Assembly: GCA_039028895.1 (NCBI GenBank)
Contig: JBCCHF010000011.1
Coordinates: 1 to 64,000 of the forward strand
Length of the DNA: 64,000 bases
Reading direction: 5' to 3'
Source: JAHDCJ01 sp039028895
GTDB taxonomy: Bacteria; Bacteroidota; Bacteroidia; Chitinophagales; Saprospiraceae
Below are positions 58,786 to 64,000 of the stretch, piece after piece. A program made the position numbers and the translations under genes. Numbering within the stretch: the stretch's first letter is position 1; each line of letters starts with the position of its first letter. The notes below the pieces were generated by a model. That model had not been told where the DNA came from. It saw nothing but the letters and a program-made list of their open reading frames with translations, and did not search any database.

Positions 58786-61494
58786 CTACTGCCTACCCGA
58801 GTCCTCAATCATCTGCCGTAGTTTCTCATTCAGCGATTTGGCTTTTTTCAATGTTTCGATACTTTGATGCATTCTGAAACGCCATTTATGTCGGACATTA
58901 TCCGGATGATTGATCTGTTCTGATTGGGTTTCATCCCACCGAAAATCACCATCAATAGCAATGAGGTCCTGGATAGGAATCGTTACCCACATAGCTGGTG
59001 AGTCGAAATGTTGTTTGATAATGGTTTCGCAAACCCATGGTTCAGCGAAATAAGGTGCACTGCCATTAATACCTAGTTCGTGATTAAAGAAATTCTGCGT
59101 GAGCTCCCGGTCATCTTCCCACCAACCCCTGATGGTCGACATATCGTGTGTCGAAGTGGTACAAATGGAGAGGTAAGGGGCTCGGCCCGGATGAGCAAAC
59201 CGATATTCAGGTTTTTTGGACATGCGCTGAATCTCCAGGCTGAGAATATTTAATTTGTCCATGACAGGTGGCACACAATCAGGAACCATGCCCAGGTCTT
59301 CACCACAAACCAGCATATCTGATGCTGTCATAATAGCGGGCAGCTTTTTCATACCTTCATCGTGCCAGAATTCATCATGACGCTGGTAGAAGAAATGATT
59401 ATAGAGCCGCATTAGGTTGGCCTTTGTCTGATCACCAAGTTCGGCATAGGATGAAGTAGACTGCAACATAATACGAGGGTGCCACTCATCGGGTCCGGTT
59501 TGGACAAAAAGCACATTAGAGACCAATTCGAAAAGACCGTCTCTTATCCTTCGATCAATATCAGTAAGGTCTTCTTCTTCAATTCCGTTAAGGAAATACT
59601 GGTTGATCTTTAGCTGGGTGTCAAATTCAGGTTTGAGTTCGAAGCTGTCTTTTGTAGTCTGTCTAAGGAATTGTTCTACAACTTCTGTTGCATCTTCTGC
59701 GAATAAAGTATTAAGCGTACTAGTACGGATGTACGGTTTGGCCATACGCTCGAAGTCGAAATCCACACCAAAATATCCGATCTCCTGGGCGGTTAGCGGT
59801 AAGGCCTTATTAAAGTATCCCAATAATCCTTCGACAGCATGGATTGGAATTTCCCAAATCCTGAAAAATCCAAGAATGTGATCAATACGGTAGGCATCGA
59901 AGTACTCACCCATTTTACGTAAGCGCTTTTTCCACCAAGCATAATCTTCTTTGGCCATAGCCTCCCAATTATAGGTCGGGAATCCCCAGTTTTGGCCTTT
60001 GATGGCAAAGTCGTCTGGTGGCGCACCAGCCTGGGCATCTAGATTAAACAGATGCGGTTCTGTCCATGCCTCAACACTGTTCGGGCTGATCCCTATTGGA
60101 ATGTCTCCTTTAAGCACAATGCCCTTTTTGCGCGAATGCTCAGTAACGGCCTTGAGCTGTTTGTCGAGATGGAACTGGATGAAATAGTGGATGGCGATAT
60201 CATCCCATTCTTTTGACTTTGGGCTACTGGTCTTGATGATTTTTTTAGCGTCGTATTGGCTAAAGGCACCCCAGTTTCTGAAATCGGGGCTATTATACTT
60301 ATCCCTTAAATAAGCAAAGGCAGCATAAGGGACTAACCAATCTTTATTACTCCTGAAAAAGTCTTTATAATCCTGATTATCAAAAAAAGAAGCTTTTTCC
60401 TGATCAAAAAGTAATTTGAAGTATTCGGATTTTAGTTTCAGTACTTCAGGGTAGTTGACGAATTTCTCTTCGTTCAGCACTTTTCGCCTTTTTTCAAAGC
60501 TGTTTTGTGCCCGCTTCGATTTCAGGGGCCCCATTTTTTCAACATTCATATAAATGGGATGCAATGCCGTTACTGAGATCGATTTATAAGGATATGAGTC
60601 TAGCCAATTATGTGACGCTATAGTCTCATTAATGGGCAGGATCTGAACCATATTCATGCCAGTAGAGGCAGCCCAGTCGATAAAGCTTTTCAGGTCACTG
60701 AAATCGCCAACACCAAAACTGTTTTTGCTCCTTATTGAAAAAACAGGCACCGCTACGCCAGAGCCTTTCCAGCCGCCAGTAGGATGCCTGTAAGACTCGT
60801 CAGATCTGAGGTAAACGAACTTGTCTTCATGGGCAGGAATGTTCTGTATTTTTCGGGGTTCACCCTTTTCAATTTCGACAATCGTTTTAGTCTTCGTGTC
60901 AAAAATGCCATATTTATATTCAAGGGGAAGGTCCAATCCTTCTAACATAATGGAGCCGGTCCATTTGGTAGACCCTTCTTTCCGAGAAAGCAGTAATGGT
61001 TTTTCGCCACCCCAATTCCCGAAATATTTATGGTTACCCAAAATGCATATTTGGTGCCTGGGTTTAACGCGTGTGGCGTCAATCTTGAATCTCAGGCTTT
61101 TATTAGCTTTTGAGGAGTTGCCACGACCAGACTTCTTCAAAGGAAAGATGACTTTGCTAAAAGCCGAGCTGTATAATACTTTCTCCTCATTAGCAGGGGC
61201 TCTCCAAAATTCATGGGTATAGATGGTGTTGGACTGAAACTCAGAGAATACCATTTTCCGGGTGACACCCCATTCTTTCAGAATAGAACCGTTATCATTA
61301 ATGAGGATATAGTTGTACTCTATCCTCCGGGTGTTTTTGGATAACTTGATCGTGCCAGTCCAGAAGCCACCGTCGTTATAGTTTAAGGCAAATGCTTTAA
61401 TAGGGTCCCAATTGCCAAAGGCTTTGGTCGTGCCAGAGATACAGATGTTCTCTCCAGGCTGGGTATTATAATGGATCTTGAAATGGATTGTCAT
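58786..61494 (-). CDS. malQ: 4-alpha-glucanotransferase with tandem CBM20
   Basis: A 902-residue amylomaltase of family GH77 with two starch-binding CBM20 modules at the N-terminus (about 1-105 and 132-232; each has the ISGTTKAFGNWDP-type loop). The GH77 barrel (about 245-890) carries YRIDHILGFFRIWEIP with the Asp nucleophile, GEDLGMVPD with the acid/base Glu, and STHDMSTIRGWW with the third Asp. It transfers alpha-1,4-glucan chains in glycogen or maltodextrin metabolism in the cytoplasm (no signal peptide). A consensus promoter lies directly upstream (61523-61553). Confidence 0.95.
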   Translation of the reverse strand: MTIHFKIHYNTQPGENICISGTTKAFGNWDPIKAFALNYNDGGFWTGTIKLSKNTRRIEYNYILINDNGSILKEWGVTRKMVFSEFQSNTIYTHEFWRAPANEEKVLYSSAFSKVIFPLKKSGRGNSSKANKSLRFKIDATRVKPRHQICILGNHKYFGNWGGEKPLLLSRKEGSTKWTGSIMLEGLDLPLEYKYGIFDTKTKTIVEIEKGEPRKIQNIPAHEDKFVYLRSDESYRHPTGGWKGSGVAVPVFSIRSKNSFGVGDFSDLKSFIDWAASTGMNMVQILPINETIASHNWLDSYPYKSISVTALHPIYMNVEKMGPLKSKRAQNSFEKRRKVLNEEKFVNYPEVLKLKSEYFKLLFDQEKASFFDNQDYKDFFRSNKDWLVPYAAFAYLRDKYNSPDFRNWGAFSQYDAKKIIKTSSPKSKEWDDIAIHYFIQFHLDKQLKAVTEHSRKKGIVLKGDIPIGISPNSVEAWTEPHLFNLDAQAGAPPDDFAIKGQNWGFPTYNWEAMAKEDYAWWKKRLRKMGEYFDAYRIDHILGFFRIWEIPIHAVEGLLGYFNKALPLTAQEIGYFGVDFDFERMAKPYIRTSTLNTLFAEDATEVVEQFLRQTTKDSFELKPEFDTQLKINQYFLNGIEEEDLTDIDRRIRDGLFELVSNVLFVQTGPDEWHPRIMLQSTSSYAELGDQTKANLMRLYNHFFYQRHDEFWHDEGMKKLPAIMTASDMLVCGEDLGMVPDCVPPVMDKLNILSLEIQRMSKKPEYRFAHPGRAPYLSICTTSTHDMSTIRGWWEDDRELTQNFFNHELGINGSAPYFAEPWVCETIIKQHFDSPAMWVTIPIQDLIAIDGDFRWDETQSEQINHPDNVRHKWRFRMHQSIETLKKAKSLNEKLRQMIEDSGRQ

Positions 61495-61522
61495 AATTCA
61501 AATATGCTGGATTAATGGGGTG

Positions 61523-61553
61523 CAAAAATACAGGTCAATTTGCGCATTTGCAA
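61523..61553 (-). promoter_or_regulatory. Promoter of malQ
   Basis: On the minus strand TTG (61553-61551) and TATTTTTG (61530-61523) are 20 bases apart, an exact fit to the Bacteroidota -33/-7 pattern. The leader is about 25 bases. Confidence 0.7.
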
Positions 61554-61560
61554 CATGTGT

Positions 61561-63270
61561 TTAGCTGCCATTTCCAAACTTGTCAACAAAATCCTGACGT
61601 TGTTTGGTATCACCCATCATAAGAATTTGTGAGCCAGCAGTCAATACTGTAGAGGCAGTAAGTTTAGTAATGACTTCCTCGTCATGCCGTAAAGCGATAA
61701 CTGTGAGTCCGGTCAATGCTCCAATCTGGGTTTCTGCCAGCGTTTTTCCTGCCAGCGATTTAGGGACGGTCGTAGTAAAAAGGTTTATGCCTACACCAAG
61801 TACAACCATTTCTTCTCCCTGTAGTATAGATAAGACAGCTTCAGCTCCCAGCCAGGCATAACTTAAAACGAAATCAGTACCTGCCCGAAGAATAACATCA
61901 ATGTTACGTTCTTCAGTGATTCTACTTACGATGCGTAGTGTTTTATTCAGTTTTCTACAATACGACGCCAGAAATACATTCATAGCATCGTCGTTGGTGG
62001 TCAGTACAACTGATGGGGCTTCCATGACACCAGCTTTCTTCAGAAGCCGATAATCTGAAGCATCACCAACAAACACCTGGGTGCAAAGGCGCTTTAAACG
62101 TTTGCAGATATTAGGATCCCTTTCCACAAGGTTCACTTCGATCTTTCTTTTTCTTAATGCCCTTATTGCCGCTTCTCCGACTCTTCCTCCACCAATGACC
62201 AATACGGGATTTGTGTTGACTTCGTTGCAAACAAAAAGGTCATCGAGCGCACTTAGCTGGGTCTCTGTTCCAATAACAACAAGTACACTGGAGCGGGTTA
62301 ACTGCATGTCCGGTCTGGCTGGAGACAAACGACCGCGTTCCCAAATTCCGATAATGGAAACCCCTGAAACCTCACGGAGCCTTGTCTCCCTAACTGTTTT
62401 CCCGGCAAGGGGAGTTTTTAATACCGGTAATTCCGCGATCAACAGGTCTTTGTACTGCCCAATAGGGTGTGATTTGGCGTGAATCGCACTAACACGGTTA
62501 GCCAATTGCTCGCCAAGCCAACTTTTTAAAGGAAGTACGTTGGTGGCACCATTCAGTTCCAAAACATCAATTGATTCCTCCTGACTGGCAATGGCAACCA
62601 ATGGAACGTTATTGTTCTTTTGGTTAATAGACAGCAGGATCTTCGTATTCATGGTGTCTTCCCTGTTAACCAGAATAAGCCTGGCCTTATGGCTAAGCAT
62701 TGCATCATATGTGGTTTCATGATCAACCGGCCCTGAAATTACAGAGATGCCGTCGAGATGTTTGTCTGCTGCTAACTTGGGGTCAGGCTCAATCAGGAAA
62801 TATGGGATACCATCCTGCTCCAGTCGACGAATCAGACCAGGAGCAATTGTGTCGTATTTACAAATGATAACATGCCCTTTTGTGTCTGGTGGAACTTCCC
62901 TGGGAGCTCGTAGCTTAGTTTGCGTTTCCAGCAATGGTGCATAAAAATATCGAATAAATGCAAATGGAAGCACGATCAGCAACAGGACGATGCCAGACAG
63001 TAAAACCACAATACTATACAATCGCCCGATATCACTTTCAAAGGTAATGTCCCCGAAACCAAGTGTGCTCATGACGGTGAGAGTCCAGTAAAATCCCGTG
63101 ATCCAGCTATGATTTTCGCCTTCAATATTCACCATGATAACCTGGAAAAGAATGGTAAATACAGCAATTACACCAAACATGAATGCAACATATTTCATGA
63201 GCATTTTCATGTTTCGCCTGACGCTCTTGTCCATCAGGTAATCCGATAACTGTGAAGCAATAAATTTCAT
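61561..63270 (-). CDS. K+ channel with two RCK (TrkA-N/TrkA-C) modules
   Basis: A 569-residue ion channel. The N-terminal pore has two helices around the selectivity filter STLGFGD. Two TrkA-N Rossmann modules follow, of which the first is degenerate (GHVIICKYDTIAPG) and the second has VIGGGRVGE for the nucleotide; each is followed by a TrkA-C domain (ELPVLKTPLAGKTVRETRLRE; KSLAGKTLAETQIG). It should let K+ pass the inner membrane under control of NAD(H) or nucleotides. It is transcribed ahead of malQ on the same strand but separated by malQ's own promoter. Confidence 0.92.
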   Translation of the reverse strand: MKFIASQLSDYLMDKSVRRNMKMLMKYVAFMFGVIAVFTILFQVIMVNIEGENHSWITGFYWTLTVMSTLGFGDITFESDIGRLYSIVVLLSGIVLLLIVLPFAFIRYFYAPLLETQTKLRAPREVPPDTKGHVIICKYDTIAPGLIRRLEQDGIPYFLIEPDPKLAADKHLDGISVISGPVDHETTYDAMLSHKARLILVNREDTMNTKILLSINQKNNNVPLVAIASQEESIDVLELNGATNVLPLKSWLGEQLANRVSAIHAKSHPIGQYKDLLIAELPVLKTPLAGKTVRETRLREVSGVSIIGIWERGRLSPARPDMQLTRSSVLVVIGTETQLSALDDLFVCNEVNTNPVLVIGGGRVGEAAIRALRKRKIEVNLVERDPNICKRLKRLCTQVFVGDASDYRLLKKAGVMEAPSVVLTTNDDAMNVFLASYCRKLNKTLRIVSRITEERNIDVILRAGTDFVLSYAWLGAEAVLSILQGEEMVVLGVGINLFTTTVPKSLAGKTLAETQIGALTGLTVIALRHDEEVITKLTASTVLTAGSQILMMGDTKQRQDFVDKFGNGS

Positions 63271-63382
63271 ATGCTTTTCATGGTGCTTTTAAATCGCGCT
63301 GTAAGATACAGCCTTAACAACATTTTATCAATTTCGCACGATCAATTGTTGTATCTTTCAGACAACCAGCCATTTTTGAATT

Positions 63383-63841
63383 ATGAAAGCATTTTTTGAA
63401 GATCTCCACAATTACCATCATATCCTTAACCAGAAGGTCATTAATCTTTTCATAAAAAACCGGGAAAATATTTCAGAGAAATCGACTAATTGGCTTTGTC
63501 ATTCACTTAATGCACATCAAATCTGGAATGCCCGGATAATGCAGGAACAACCAATGGGAGTTTTCCAGGTACATACCCTTGAAAAATGTCTCGATATAGA
63601 TAAAACCAATTTCAGGAATAGCCAACATATTCTTGATAATTATGCTCTTGATGCGGTGATTGGTTTTCATGATTCAAAGGGAAATCCTTATGAAAATATC
63701 CTGAAAGACATTCTTTTTCATATCACGAACCATTTCACCCATCACCGGGCTCAAATTATGTCTGACCTAAGGAATAATGGGATCAAACCGCTTAGAACGG
63801 ATTTTATTTATTATAAAAGGGATAAGCTTTTTCAACCATAA
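63383..63841 (+). CDS. DinB family protein
   Basis: A 152-residue four-helix protein of the DinB/YfiT family. The three metal-binding histidines are suggested by SLNAHQIWNARIM, and by ITNHFTHHRAQIM near the C-terminus. Members act as metal-dependent transferases, often of thiols; the target is unknown. A TATCTTTC -7-like string (63352-63359) precedes it. Confidence 0.87.
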   Translation: MKAFFEDLHNYHHILNQKVINLFIKNRENISEKSTNWLCHSLNAHQIWNARIMQEQPMGVFQVHTLEKCLDIDKTNFRNSQHILDNYALDAVIGFHDSKGNPYENILKDILFHITNHFTHHRAQIMSDLRNNGIKPLRTDFIYYKRDKLFQP

Positions 63842-63954
63842 AGTAACCCGCTGACATACATGATTGTATACCTTTTGCGGAGTAAAAGCATAAATTTTAT
63901 TAGGAAGCAGAATTATTTCGGACATCTCTGGGTTATTATCATTATTAAATAAAA

Positions 63955-64000
63955 ATGAAGACTGCTGACCAAATAGAAAGAATAAAAAGGAAACTGGAGA
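63955..64000 (+). CDS. Partial CDS cut by window end
   Basis: An ATG at 63955 opens a frame MKTADQIERIKRKLE that runs off the end of the window. The 15 visible residues form a charged helix. No product can be assigned. Confidence 0.4.
   Translation, partial: MKTADQIERIKRKLE

Noticed and set aside
1..64000. CRISPR arrays, rRNA, tRNA or insertion-sequence transposases
   Set aside because: Nothing in the window shows regularly spaced identical repeats, rRNA sequence, tRNA cloverleaf arms or transposase motifs that I could recognise.

Overview
The window comes from a member of the Bacteroidota. The evidence is a type IX secretion C-terminal sorting domain (gene at 8334-9704), many short-signal lipoproteins, a TonB-dependent outer-membrane receptor with a carboxypeptidase-like N-terminal domain, a Lacal_2735-type small protein, and several promoters of the phylum-specific form TTG-N19/20-TAnnTTTG. 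Shine-Dalgarno sequences are mostly absent. A lineage near Saprospiria or Cytophagia is possible but not shown. No rRNA, tRNA, CRISPR array or insertion-sequence transposase was seen.

Layout. 1-2173 is the most accessory-looking part: about 930 bases with no convincing gene but with hairpins and diverged repeats, next to a tyrosine recombinase (939-2081, minus) whose 5' side carries a cluster of TATCCGGAT-like repeats. 2174-9704 holds a Zn-ribbon protein, a GH13 lipoprotein, a GT2 glycosyltransferase, a NUDIX hydrolase, a YdeI-like protein, and a three-gene set (MbnP-like, MbnH-like dihaem protein, YHYH/T9SS protein) closed by a clear terminator. 10073-16535 mixes housekeeping-like and stress genes: Gre-like factor, alpha/beta hydrolase, indoleamine 2,3-dioxygenase family enzyme, and a DJ-1/PfpI plus NADP-reductase pair divergent from an HxlR regulator. 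16948-24671 holds a TetR-molybdoenzyme operon, an oligopeptidase B-like S9 peptidase, an amidohydrolase remnant and a porin-like barrel. 24763-29435 is a minus-strand operon of TonB receptor, secreted alpha-helical protein, LytS-like kinase and LytTR regulator.

29595-40809 is a plus-strand run of small metabolic and secreted hydrolase genes (CIA30, TspO, cupin, DUF523, CotH, DUF885 peptidase, S9B peptidase, M28 peptidase). 40901-46315 has a ferric-reductase-like membrane protein, a YihQ-related GH31 glycosidase and an acetamidase/formamidase. 46350-49473 pairs a MORN-like protein with a convergent, apparently cytoplasmic trypsin-plus-nuclease fusion. 49605-52491 is a sigma / HEAT anti-sigma / twin DUF4097 operon. 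53382-55408 is an ECF42-type sigma factor with a YCII protein and a TfoX-like protein. 55457-64000 holds an S41 peptidase, Ada, a DUF2188 protein, a CBM20-CBM20-GH77 glucanotransferase, a K+ channel with RCK domains, DinB, and the first codons of a gene cut by the window edge.

How the genes work together: the genome region is rich in secreted peptidases and alpha-glucan enzymes (GH13, GH77 and perhaps GH31), which suits a heterotroph living on polymers and proteins. The strongest candidates for less-described biology are the recombinase with its non-coding repeat region, the MbnP/MbnH/YHYH set without methanobactin genes, and the protease-nuclease fusion.
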